Below are positions 1 to 7,985 of a stretch of DNA of 64,000 nt, in pieces. The first letter of the stretch is position 1; every line of letters starts with the position of its first letter. The stretch covers positions 2,294,001-2,358,000 of the forward strand of contig NZ_CP114287.1 of NCBI RefSeq assembly GCF_027111295.1, read 5' to 3'. Below the pieces are notes generated by a model, which saw nothing but the letters and a program-made list of their open reading frames with translations, ran no database searches and was not told the origin of the DNA. This stretch comes from Flavobacterium gelatinilyticum. Its GTDB lineage: Bacteria; Bacteroidota; Bacteroidia; Flavobacteriales; Flavobacteriaceae. Made by a program: the position numbers and the translations under genes.

Positions 1-110
1 TCGGCACTTACAATAAATATTCCGGATCCTATCATAGACCCCACAACAAGCATGGTTCCGTCTAAGAGCCCGAGTTCTCTTTTAAAATGTTCTTGGTTAT
101 TTTCTTGCAT
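1..110 (-). CDS. Amino acid permease (APC family), N-terminal fragment
   Basis: The first 36 codons of a gene that runs off the left edge. The translation starts MQENNQEHFKRELGLLDG and continues into MLVVGSMIGSGIFIV, the conserved first membrane helix of amino acid-polyamine-organocation transporters, whose unwound GSGIF segment binds the substrate. The same helix in the full-length permease at 36854-38320 reads IGVGAIIGGGIFVLTG, so the two are distant relatives. Substrate cannot be told from this piece. The gene points left and its upstream side carries a TTCCAAATTCCAA-type short repeat (about 163-185). Confidence 0.8.
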   Translation of the reverse strand, partial: MQENNQEHFKRELGLLDGTMLVVGSMIGSGIFIVSA

Positions 111-411
111 TTTATTGGTTTTAGGTTGGTTAAAGATATACTTTTTTTAGAAAATTCAATCCTGAAAATTCCAAATTCCAATTCCTAAAAACGTATCTCA
201 CTGGACTGATTTCAACTATATCTTTTGTTTTGTTAAAAGGCAGCAGGTCCTAGTTCTGTAAAAGAAGACACATGGAAAGACGGAACTTATGTAAGTCCTC
301 AAGACAGGAATAGTTTTAAAAAACGATAACAAATACCTGTCTTACTCCACAAAATAATTACTTTAGCTTTAAAGCAATTACCTTAAATCTTTTAAGTTAT
401 CGTTTTAACTC
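111..411. other. Intergenic region with short repeats, a gene remnant and an inverted repeat
   Basis: No complete gene is visible. It holds a TTCCAAATTCCAATTCC repeat near 163-187, a 30-codon remnant (237-329), and a perfect 11-base inverted repeat, AAAACGATAAC at 320-330 and GTTATCGTTTT at 396-406, ending six bases before the next ATG. AAGACAGG (301-308) can also pair with CCTGTCTT (336-343). Confidence 0.6.
237..329 (+). pseudogene. Possible C-terminal remnant of a lost gene
   Basis: Thirty codons open after an in-frame TAA (234-236) and end in TAA (327-329). The peptide begins KAAGPSSVKEDTWKDGTYV and continues SPQDRNSFKKR. The composition, with TWKDGTYVSP, looks like real protein rather than translated spacer, but there is no start codon and no upstream open frame. 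I infer a decayed gene tail; a chance open frame is possible. Family not identified. Confidence 0.3.
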
Positions 412-822
412 ATGAATAAACAAGAATTATTAATAAACAAAACAGCCCAGGATAAAATAGATTTTAAACTGGGTTTACAATCTTTATTAGAAGATGCTGA
501 TTATAATTTTGAAAACCTATTTACAACTTTAAGATATTATATCATTAACGCTATTCCAAATAAAACCGATTACAGTTCGGAAGCGTATCAAAGAGCTTTA
601 AATACTATTCCACTAAAACCAACTTATACTCCAATTGTAATTTTAAAAACATATCCAACAAAAATAGCGTTTCAAAAGCTGGCAAATTTACCCGCAGACG
701 AAAACAAAAAAACAATTACGTCATTACTCTGGATTTTTAAAATAACAGATACAGAGAGAAGAAATACTGAATGCAAAAATGGCTGTGGTCATTTCTGGCA
801 TGAATTAGATGAATTAGAGTAA
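412..822 (+). CDS. Hypothetical protein, DUF5958-like
   Basis: A 136-residue soluble protein without signal peptide or membrane segment. The layout (INKTAQDKIDF near the start, LKPTYTPIVILK in the middle, WIFKITDTERR and a closing C-x(3)-C-G-H-x-W-H-E run) recalls the Bacteroidota family DUF5958 as I remember it; this assignment is tentative and no function is known. The end is rich in Cys and His (ECKNGCGHFWHELDE), which might bind a metal; that is inference. The start ATG is preceded by an 11-base inverted repeat arm. It is convergent with the LysM hydrolase at 860, with 37 bases between. Confidence 0.7.
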   Translation: MNKQELLINKTAQDKIDFKLGLQSLLEDADYNFENLFTTLRYYIINAIPNKTDYSSEAYQRALNTIPLKPTYTPIVILKTYPTKIAFQKLANLPADENKKTITSLLWIFKITDTERRNTECKNGCGHFWHELDELE

Positions 823-859
823 TTACACCTATGCAAACTAAGATTTAGTTCATAAAATC

Positions 860-2005
860 TTATTCCAGAATACGATTTATTTGAGAGAAAGACCTTTGAT
901 AGTAAGGTTCTTTTGTAGAAGAAATTATAACACCGCCGTGTGTTGAAGAGTGAACAAACTTAATTTCACCCTCTGCATTTTCAACCACCATGCCTACGTG
1001 ATTAATATGGCGTCTTCCATTTGTTTTAAAGAAAATTAAATCTCCTTTTTGAGCTTCTGCAGAAGCAATTTTTGTTCCTACACGAGACTGTTCAATTGAA
1101 CTTCTTGGCAGTTTTATATCGAAATTTCCAAAAGTACAAAACATTAAACCGGAACAGTCAAATCCTGCTTTTGTAGTACCGCCCGATCGATAACGTGTTC
1201 CTATGTTTTCTGTGGCACTTACAATTAACTTATCGATTAAATCTGAATTGCTGTTAAGACGTACTAAACTTGAATCTGTTTTTACAGTGGTGTTATCGGC
1301 AATCTGTATATTTTCTTCTTTTAAAGGCTGGATTCCTGCCGGATCCTGAACAGGATTTTGAGTTGCAGCAGCGTCTGCTTTTTCTTTAGATGTTTTTATT
1401 TTTAAAACGTATCCAACCGGAAGTTTTCCTTTTATAAATGGATTTTGTTTTTCAAGTTCTGCTACTGTTATTCCGTATTTTTTGGCAATGGCATATTTTG
1501 TTTCTTTTGGCTGTACTTCTATAATAACCTCAACATCTGTTGAAGGTATTTCTGAATTTACTATTTCCGTTTCCTTAGTAGTATTTTCTGTCAATGAAGA
1601 TGTTTTTGAAGGAATTGCAATTTGCTGTCCTATTTTTAGTCCTTCTGTTTCTAATGAAGGATTGGCTTTCTTAAGTTCATCAACAGAAACATTGTATTTT
1701 TTTGAAATCCCCCAAAGGGTTTCTTTAGCTAAAACTTCGTGTGAACCGGAAGAGGCCGCTGCAATAGTTTCTGCGGGCTTAGGACTTGACTTTACGTTTT
1801 TGTTTGGTATTAATAAAACCGAATTTAGTTTTAATACTTTTGGTGCATTAGGATTTGCTTCCTGAATATCTTTAGCTTTTACACCATATTTTTTAGCAAT
1901 TACAGTAAGGTTTTCTCCTTTTGATATTTTATGTTTGGTATATTTTTCCTGAGAAAAGACACCTACACTAAAAAAAAACACTACTACAATTAATCTAAAA
2001 ACCAT
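860..2005 (-). CDS. LysM repeat NlpC/P60 peptidoglycan hydrolase
   Basis: A secreted cell-wall endopeptidase expected to cut peptide stems of peptidoglycan in the periplasm. Order: signal peptide (about 1-18, ending VGVFSQE), three LysM peptidoglycan-binding repeats (about 22-67, 88-133 and 158-204, each with the Y-x-I-x-K-x-E-x-L/W pattern) joined by low-complexity linkers, then an NlpC/P60 domain from about 258. The catalytic Cys is C284 in FDCSGL, with H336 in INHVGM and H352 in FVHSST as the other active-site residues, so it looks intact. A TATATTTG box at 2067-2074 on the same strand gives a leader of about 55 bases and supports this start. Very sure of family. Confidence 0.93.
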   Translation of the reverse strand: MVFRLIVVVFFFSVGVFSQEKYTKHKISKGENLTVIAKKYGVKAKDIQEANPNAPKVLKLNSVLLIPNKNVKSSPKPAETIAAASSGSHEVLAKETLWGISKKYNVSVDELKKANPSLETEGLKIGQQIAIPSKTSSLTENTTKETEIVNSEIPSTDVEVIIEVQPKETKYAIAKKYGITVAELEKQNPFIKGKLPVGYVLKIKTSKEKADAAATQNPVQDPAGIQPLKEENIQIADNTTVKTDSSLVRLNSNSDLIDKLIVSATENIGTRYRSGGTTKAGFDCSGLMFCTFGNFDIKLPRSSIEQSRVGTKIASAEAQKGDLIFFKTNGRRHINHVGMVVENAEGEIKFVHSSTHGGVIISSTKEPYYQRSFSQINRILE

Positions 2006-2066
2006 ACCTATTAAAGTTTTGTTACTACTTTTTTAAGTTTAAACAACAATTTGAACTCGATTTCTG

Positions 2067-2074
2067 CAAATATA
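2067..2074 (-). promoter_or_regulatory. Promoter -7 box for the LysM/NlpC gene
   Basis: TATATTTG on the minus strand matches the Bacteroidota -7 consensus TAnnTTTG. No clear TTG at -33 was found. It lies about 60 bases before the ATG at 2005. Confidence 0.5.
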
Positions 2075-2329
2075 TTGCCTAAAAGGCGAATTTAACTTTT
2101 TTATGCAAAAAATTTGCATTTTTTAACAATTATTTTACCTCAAATTAATGGGTTTAAAATCAAAAATCCGTAACTTATACTATTCCTGACAGTTATAAAA
2201 TCTTCTTTTAATAATTATTTCATAACATGTTTTTTGTGCTTAAACAAAGACACAGTAAGGTATTTCTGTATTTAATAAAACATAAAAAAATACGTACCTG
2301 CTAAAAAAAACAATAAATGAATCTGCTTT
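2075..2329. other. AT-rich intergenic spacer
   Basis: Part of the 380-base gap between the LysM hydrolase promoter and the aconitase terminator. Apart from a small GCCTAAAAGGC hairpin (2077-2087) just behind the -7 box I see no gene, repeat or RNA motif. Confidence 0.5.
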
Positions 2330-2356
2330 AAAAAAAAAGCCCTGTTTTTACAGGGC
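2330..2356 (-). terminator. Rho-independent terminator of the 2386-4650 aconitase
   Basis: GCCCTGT/ACAGGGC stem (2339-2345 with 2350-2356) with a T-run of nine on the minus strand, 30 bases after the stop codon. Confidence 0.85.
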
Positions 2357-2385
2357 GTTCATAAATATAATTCAATCTTATTTTA

Positions 2386-4650
2386 TTAAGCTTTTCCAGC
2401 TGCAATTAAGTTTAATGCAGAACCTGCCACAAACCATCCAATCTGTCCTTCATTGTACGTATGATTAGCCAGAATGATATCTTTTGTACCGCTTGCATGA
2501 ACAAATTCCAGCGTTAAAGGTTTACCCGGAGCAAACTCGGTTAAATCTAAGAAGTTAATAGTATCATCTTCCTGAATTTTGTCGTAATCTGCTTCGTTTG
2601 CAAATGTTAATCCTAAGAGACCTTGTTTTTTAAGGTTTGTTTCATGTATACGGGCAAAAGATTTTACCAATACTGCCTTAACTCCTAAGAAACGAGGTTC
2701 CATTGCAGCGTGCTCACGAGAAGAACCTTCTCCGTAGTTATGATCTCCCACTACAATAGACGGAACTCCAGCAGCTTTGTAATCGCGCGCAACAGCAGGA
2801 ACAGCATCATATTGTCCGGTTAATTGATTTTTAACAGAGTTTGTTTTCTGATTATATGCATTTACAGCTCCAATCAGCATATTGTTAGAAATGTTATCTA
2901 AGTGACCACGGAAACGCAGCCATGGTCCAGCCATAGAAATATGATCTGTAGTACATTTCCCAAATGCCTTGATCAGCAATTTAGCACCTATGATATTTTG
3001 TCCATCCCAAGGATCGAACGGCGCCAATAACTGCAGACGATCTGATTCCGGATTAACCACAACCTGAACCCCTGAACCATCTTCTGCCGGAGCCTGAAAT
3101 CCCGGATCTTCAGCATAAAAACCTTTGGCTGGAAGTTCATCTCCGGTTGGTTCATCCAGCATTACTTCTTCTCCATCTTCGTTGATTAATTTATCCGTTA
3201 ACGGGTTAAATCCTAAATCACCTGCAATAGCTAAAGCTGTCACCAGTTCCGGAGAACCTACGAATGCCAAGGTATTTGGATTACCGTCTGCACGTTTGGA
3301 GAAGTTACGATTGAAAGAATGCACAATAGTGTTTCTTTCTTCTTTTTCAGCCCCTTCTCTATCCCACATACCAATACATGGTCCGCAGGCATTAGCAAAT
3401 ACTGTTGCGTTGATTTTATTAAATGTATCAATGAATCCGTCTCTTTCGATTGTAGAACGCACAACTTCAGATCCCGGAGTAATAGTGAATTTTGCTTTTG
3501 TTTTTAAATTTTTCGCAGCAACCTGCTTAGCTAAAGAAGCGGCACGTGAAATATCTTCGTATGAAGAGTTTGTACAAGAACCTATCAAACCTACCTGAAC
3601 TTGTAATGGCCAGTTATTTTTAATGGCTTCTTCTTTCATTTTAGAAATTGGAGTCGCTAAATCCGGAGTAAACGGACCGTTTAAATGCGGTTCTAATTCA
3701 GAAAGATTGATTTCGATAACCTGATCAAAATACTGCTCAGGATCAGCATATACCTCTGGATCTCCGGTTAAGTAAGAAGCTATTTTATCTGCTGCATCTG
3801 CAACATCAGCTCTGTTTGTAGAACGAAGGTAACGGCTCATTGAATCATCGTAACCAAAAGTCGATGTTGTCGCTCCGATTTCGGCTCCCATGTTACAAAT
3901 AGTTCCTTTACCTGTACAAGACATTGAGGTTGCTCCTTCTCCAAAATATTCAACTATAGCACCTGTTCCTCCTTTTACAGTAAGAATACCGGCAACTTTA
4001 AGAATAACATCTTTTGGAGCTGTCCATCCTGATAATTTACCAGTTAGTTTTACTCCGATTAATTTTGGAAATTTAAGCTCCCATGCCATTCCTGACATAA
4101 CATCTACAGCATCTGCCCCGCCAACACCAATTGCGACCATTCCTAAACCTCCTGCGTTTACAGTATGAGAATCGGTACCAATCATCATACCGCCAGGGAA
4201 AGCATAATTTTCAAGTACTACCTGGTGAATAATTCCTGCTCCCGGTTTCCAGAAACCAATTCCGTATTTATTAGAAACAGACGACAAGAAATCGAATACT
4301 TCATTACTTTGTGTTTTTGCCCTTGCCAAATCGGTTACAGCATCTATTTTTGCCTGAATAAGGTGATCGCAGTGAACTGTTGTAGGAACCGCAACTTTTG
4401 ATTTACCGGCATGCATAAACTGCAGTAATGCCATTTGTGCGGTTGCATCCTGACAAGCAACACGATCCGGCGCAAAATCAACATAATCAACTCCTCTGCC
4501 AAACGCCTTTGACGGATTTCCATCCCAGAGGTGATTGTACAAAATTTTCTCTGTTAAAGTAAGTGGACGACCGACGATCTCACGCGCTTTATCAACGCGG
4601 CCCGGCATGTTTTCGTACACCTTTTTAATCATTTCAATATCAAAAGCCAT
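2386..4650 (-). CDS. Aconitate hydratase (mitochondrial-type)
   Basis: TCA-cycle enzyme interconverting citrate and isocitrate in the cytoplasm through a [4Fe-4S] cluster. The cluster cysteines are visible in [10 protein letters not shown] and [10 protein letters not shown]; other family marks are TIGTDSHT-like [16 protein letters not shown] and the swivel-domain [20 protein letters not shown] start at [18 protein letters not shown] (754 residues), the usual family start and size; the frame is open 13 codons further up but that stretch (MSCSKKNNK...) is not family-like. It lies downstream of a second, unrelated aconitase on the same strand, separated by a terminator, so it probably has its own promoter. 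Confidence 0.95.
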   Translation of the reverse strand: MAFDIEMIKKVYENMPGRVDKAREIVGRPLTLTEKILYNHLWDGNPSKAFGRGVDYVDFAPDRVACQDATAQMALLQFMHAGKSKVAVPTTVHCDHLIQAKIDAVTDLARAKTQSNEVFDFLSSVSNKYGIGFWKPGAGIIHQVVLENYAFPGGMMIGTDSHTVNAGGLGMVAIGVGGADAVDVMSGMAWELKFPKLIGVKLTGKLSGWTAPKDVILKVAGILTVKGGTGAIVEYFGEGATSMSCTGKGTICNMGAEIGATTSTFGYDDSMSRYLRSTNRADVADAADKIASYLTGDPEVYADPEQYFDQVIEINLSELEPHLNGPFTPDLATPISKMKEEAIKNNWPLQVQVGLIGSCTNSSYEDISRAASLAKQVAAKNLKTKAKFTITPGSEVVRSTIERDGFIDTFNKINATVFANACGPCIGMWDREGAEKEERNTIVHSFNRNFSKRADGNPNTLAFVGSPELVTALAIAGDLGFNPLTDKLINEDGEEVMLDEPTGDELPAKGFYAEDPGFQAPAEDGSGVQVVVNPESDRLQLLAPFDPWDGQNIIGAKLLIKAFGKCTTDHISMAGPWLRFRGHLDNISNNMLIGAVNAYNQKTNSVKNQLTGQYDAVPAVARDYKAAGVPSIVVGDHNYGEGSSREHAAMEPRFLGVKAVLVKSFARIHETNLKKQGLLGLTFANEADYDKIQEDDTINFLDLTEFAPGKPLTLEFVHASGTKDIILANHTYNEGQIGWFVAGSALNLIAAGKA

Positions 4651-4720
4651 AGATTTATTGTTTTTATTATTCTTTTTTGAACACGACAAGTTACAAAAAA
4701 TAGCGCAATTATTATTAAAA

Positions 4721-4747
4721 AAGCCCGAGTTTTATCGACTCGGGCTT
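4721..4747 (-). terminator. Terminator between the two aconitase genes
   Basis: AAGCCCGAGT/ACTCGGGCTT, a ten-base perfect stem with a seven-base loop (4721-4730, 4738-4747), flanked by A-run and T-run so it can act on both strands. It follows the AcnB stop by 27 bases and separates it from the downstream aconitase. Confidence 0.9.
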
Positions 4748-4773
4748 TTGAATTATGATTAAATAATCTTCGA

Positions 4774-7545
4774 TTACATAACTAATTGCTTGTTAGATGG
4801 CGCAAACTTAGTTAAGTTGATACCGTCTACCGCAGCTGTATATTCATCCATAGTAGGAGTTCTTCCTAAAATTGTAGAAAGAACAACAACCGGCGTAGAT
4901 GAAAGTAATGATTCTCCTTTTTTACCTTCAGAATCTTCTACTACTCTTCCCTGGAAAAGACGAGTAGAAGTTGCCATTACTGTATCTCCTTTAGCCGCTT
5001 TTTCCTGGTTACCCATACATAGGTTACATCCCGGACGTTCTAAGTATAACATGTTTTCGTATTCTGTACGAGCTGCACCTTTAGGAGCATTATCGTCGAA
5101 TTCAAAACCTGAATATCTTTGCAGAACTTCCCAATCACCTTCGGCTTTAAGCTCATCTACAATATTATAAGTAGGAGGCGCTACTACAAGCGGTGCATTA
5201 AATTCTACTTTACCTTTTTGTGCTTCAACATTTTTCAACATTTGAGCAAGGATTTTCATATCACCTTTATGAACCATACAAGACCCGATAAATCCAAGAT
5301 CTACTTTTTTCTCTCCTCCGTAGAAAGATAATGGTCTGATAGTATCGTGAGTATAACGTTTAGAAACATCTTTATTATTAACATCCGGGTCAGCGATCAT
5401 TGGCTCTGCAATTTGATCCAAATCAACTACCACTTCAGCATAATATTTAGCGTTTGCATCCGGAGTAAGAGCAGGTTTTTCTGCTGATTTAATCTCTGCG
5501 ATTCTCTTATCTGCTTTATTGATCAATCCCTGAAGAACTTGTTTTTCATTATCCATTCCTTTGTCGATCATGATCTGAATTCTTCCTTTTGCAATTTCTA
5601 AAGATTCGATTAAAGTATCGTCTTCAGAAATACAGATAGAAGCTTTTGCTTTCATTTCGGCAGTCCAGTCTGTAAATGTAAAGGCCTGGTCAGCAGTAAG
5701 TGTTCCAATGTGAACCTCGATAATTCTTCCCTGGAATACGTTCTCACCGTTGAATTGCTTAAGCATCTGAGCTTGGGTAGCGTGAACCACATCACGGAAA
5801 TCCATATACCCTTTCATATCTCCTTTGAAAGTAACTTTTACAGATTCAGGAATTGGCATTGAAGCTTCACCAGTAGCAAGTGCAAGAGCAACAGTCCCGG
5901 AGTCAGCACCAAAAGCAACACCTTTAGACATTCTGGTATGAGAGTCACCACCAATAATGATAGCCCACTCATCGATAGTAATATCGTTAAGTACTTTGTG
6001 GATAACGTCGGTCATTGAGTGGTAAACACCTTTAGGATCACGAGCTGTGATAAGACCAAAGTTGTTCATGAACTTCATTAATTTTGGAATATTTGCCTGC
6101 GCTTTTTTATCCCAAACTGAAGCAGTGTGACAACCAGACTGGTAAGCACCGTCAACAATTGGTGAAATAACTGTCGCAGCCATAGATTCTAATTCCTGAG
6201 CCGTCATAAGTCCTGTAGTATCCTGAGAACCTACAATGTTTACTTCTACACGTACGTCAGAACCTGCATGTAAAACTTTACCCGGAGCAATACCAACCGC
6301 ATTTCTGTTGAAGATTTTTTCAACTGCCGTAAGACCTTGTCCTTCATTAGAAATTTCTTTAGACGGAGCAAATACAGCCGGAGCTTCGATATCTAAAACT
6401 TTAGCAGCAAAAGTCTGAAGTTTTTTACCAAATACAATTGCATATGATCCTCCAGCTCTGATAAATTCTTTTTTCTGCGGCGTAAATGATCTTGAAATAT
6501 CAATTAATTCCTGATCGCCGTTATACAGTTTTTTAGTTTGTGTGTTTATTGTTAAAACAGTTCCTGTAGCAATAGAATATGCTTCTTCAAGAATTGGTTC
6601 ATTATTTTCGTTAAGAACCGGTTTTCCATCTGCATCCAGTTTTTTAACCCAGTTTTTAAGGTCAATTCCAATACCACCTGTAACATCTACAGTAGTAAGG
6701 AAAATTGGCGAAATACCATTTGTTCCTCCAACAATTGGAGCAATATTTACGAACGGAACATACGGGCTTGCTTGTTTTCCTGTCCAAAGTGCCACGTTAT
6801 TTACACCTGACATTCTCGAAGAACCAACTCCCATTGTTCCTTTTTCTGCAATAAGCATTACACTTGCATCCGGATGTTTTGCCTGAAGCGCCTGAATTTC
6901 TTCCTGTGCTTGCGGCGTAATCATACATTTACCGTGAAGCTCACGATCTGAACGTGAGTGAGCCTGATTTCCAGGAGAAAGTAAATCTGTAGAGATATCA
7001 CCTTCACCTGCTATATAAGTAACAACTTTAATTTCTTCTGCGATTTCCGGCAGTTTAGTAAAGAACTCAGCTTTAGCATAGCTTTCGATAATTTCTTTAG
7101 CTATTGCACTACCGTTTTTAAATGCTTCTTTTAAGCGATCTGTATCTGCGTCATAAAGGAAAACTTGTGTTTTAAGAACTTCTGCCGCTTGTTTAGCGAT
7201 AGATGCATCGTTTCCTAAAGCCAAATCTAACAATACTTCGATTGAAGGTCCGCCTTTCATGTGTGATAATAACTCAAAAGCAAAAGCAGGAGTAATTTCA
7301 TTTACTACAGACTGACCAAGAATAATCTCTTTTAAAAACTTAGCTTTTTCACCGGCAGCACTAGTTGTTCCCGGTAAAGTGTTGTAAATAAAAAATTTAA
7401 GAGAATCTTCTCTATATGGGTTATTTAAATCTTTAATTTGCTCAATAATTTCGCTTAATAATTCAGCTCCATCAATTGGCTTAGGGTGAAGCCCCTGATT
7501 TTTTCTTTCTTCAATCTCTTGAATATAATCCTTATAAATGTTCAT
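4774..7545 (-). CDS. acnB: Bifunctional aconitate hydratase 2 / 2-methylisocitrate dehydratase (AcnB)
   Basis: AcnB-type aconitase, 923 residues. Its domain order differs from the neighbour at 2386: a HEAT-like N-terminal domain (ELLSHMKGGPSIEVLLDLAL), then the swivel domain, then the [4Fe-4S] catalytic core with HTASVWDKKA, IIGGDSHTRMSKGV, LGFIGSCMVHKGD and the cluster motif PGCNLCMGNQ. Members catalyse citrate-isocitrate conversion and often 2-methylisocitrate dehydration for propionate use. I start at MNIYKDYIQEIEERKNQG, ten codons inside the longest frame, because the TAAATTTG promoter box (7573-7580) overlaps the upstream alternative at 7575. No other propionate-cycle gene is nearby. Confidence 0.96.
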   Translation of the reverse strand: MNIYKDYIQEIEERKNQGLHPKPIDGAELLSEIIEQIKDLNNPYREDSLKFFIYNTLPGTTSAAGEKAKFLKEIILGQSVVNEITPAFAFELLSHMKGGPSIEVLLDLALGNDASIAKQAAEVLKTQVFLYDADTDRLKEAFKNGSAIAKEIIESYAKAEFFTKLPEIAEEIKVVTYIAGEGDISTDLLSPGNQAHSRSDRELHGKCMITPQAQEEIQALQAKHPDASVMLIAEKGTMGVGSSRMSGVNNVALWTGKQASPYVPFVNIAPIVGGTNGISPIFLTTVDVTGGIGIDLKNWVKKLDADGKPVLNENNEPILEEAYSIATGTVLTINTQTKKLYNGDQELIDISRSFTPQKKEFIRAGGSYAIVFGKKLQTFAAKVLDIEAPAVFAPSKEISNEGQGLTAVEKIFNRNAVGIAPGKVLHAGSDVRVEVNIVGSQDTTGLMTAQELESMAATVISPIVDGAYQSGCHTASVWDKKAQANIPKLMKFMNNFGLITARDPKGVYHSMTDVIHKVLNDITIDEWAIIIGGDSHTRMSKGVAFGADSGTVALALATGEASMPIPESVKVTFKGDMKGYMDFRDVVHATQAQMLKQFNGENVFQGRIIEVHIGTLTADQAFTFTDWTAEMKAKASICISEDDTLIESLEIAKGRIQIMIDKGMDNEKQVLQGLINKADKRIAEIKSAEKPALTPDANAKYYAEVVVDLDQIAEPMIADPDVNNKDVSKRYTHDTIRPLSFYGGEKKVDLGFIGSCMVHKGDMKILAQMLKNVEAQKGKVEFNAPLVVAPPTYNIVDELKAEGDWEVLQRYSGFEFDDNAPKGAARTEYENMLYLERPGCNLCMGNQEKAAKGDTVMATSTRLFQGRVVEDSEGKKGESLLSSTPVVVLSTILGRTPTMDEYTAAVDGINLTKFAPSNKQLVM

Positions 7546-7572
7546 AATAAAGGCAGATTTATTTTTTTGATG

Positions 7573-7580
7573 CAAATTTA
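7573..7580 (-). promoter_or_regulatory. Promoter -7 box for acnB
   Basis: TAAATTTG on the minus strand, 28 bases before the chosen ATG at 7545. No convincing -33 TTG at the usual distance. Confidence 0.5.
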
Positions 7581-7940
7581 AACATTAAAGCTGATAATTA
7601 AAAAAAATATAATAGAACTCCCCTTTTCAAAAATTATTATTGCTAAAAAACGATTTTCACTGCTTGTTTTTGCCAAAATCTTAATTTCAAATTAAAAAAA
7701 TGAATTATTGGCATTTTAAAATCTTTTCTTTAACAAAGTCGAAATTTAATGTTAAGCCCGAAGTCAGATTTTACATCTGTTTTCACTAAGAACCTTTCTA
7801 AATAACCAATTATAACGTTATAGTTACCCTTTTTTCTTCTGATTTCCTTCTTCAAAACACAGAACACATTTATCCTGTTTTAAGAAATTGTTACTTCTCA
7901 AAAAAAGAACATAAAAATGTTACCGATTGAAATATTATTG

Positions 7941-7948
7941 TAACTTTG
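7941..7948 (+). promoter_or_regulatory. Promoter -7 box for the VIT/xrtN operon
   Basis: TAACTTTG fits TAnnTTTG and lies 37 bases before the ATG at 7986. A TTG at 7927 is too close (11 bases) to be a standard -33 element. Confidence 0.5.
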
Positions 7949-7985
7949 CAACTCAAAGTACTTTCTGATAAAACCAAAAATAATT

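Larger units (their letters stand above)
7546..7985. other. Divergent intergenic region between acnB and the XrtN pair
   Basis: 440 bases carrying promoters for both sides: TAAATTTG for acnB on the minus strand and TAACTTTG for the VIT-domain gene on the plus strand. A perfect ATAACGTTAT palindrome sits at about 7811-7820 and might be a protein-binding site. No open frame of note. Confidence 0.5.

Noticed and set aside
839..862. TAAGATTT/AAATCTTA hairpin as a terminator between the 412 and 860 genes
   Set aside because: Only A-T-rich pairs, overlaps a stop codon, and no T-run; too weak to call.
4651..4689. N-terminal extension of the 2386 aconitase ([13 protein letters not shown])
   Set aside because: Low-complexity Asn/Lys stretch not found in the family; [10 protein letters not shown] is the usual start.
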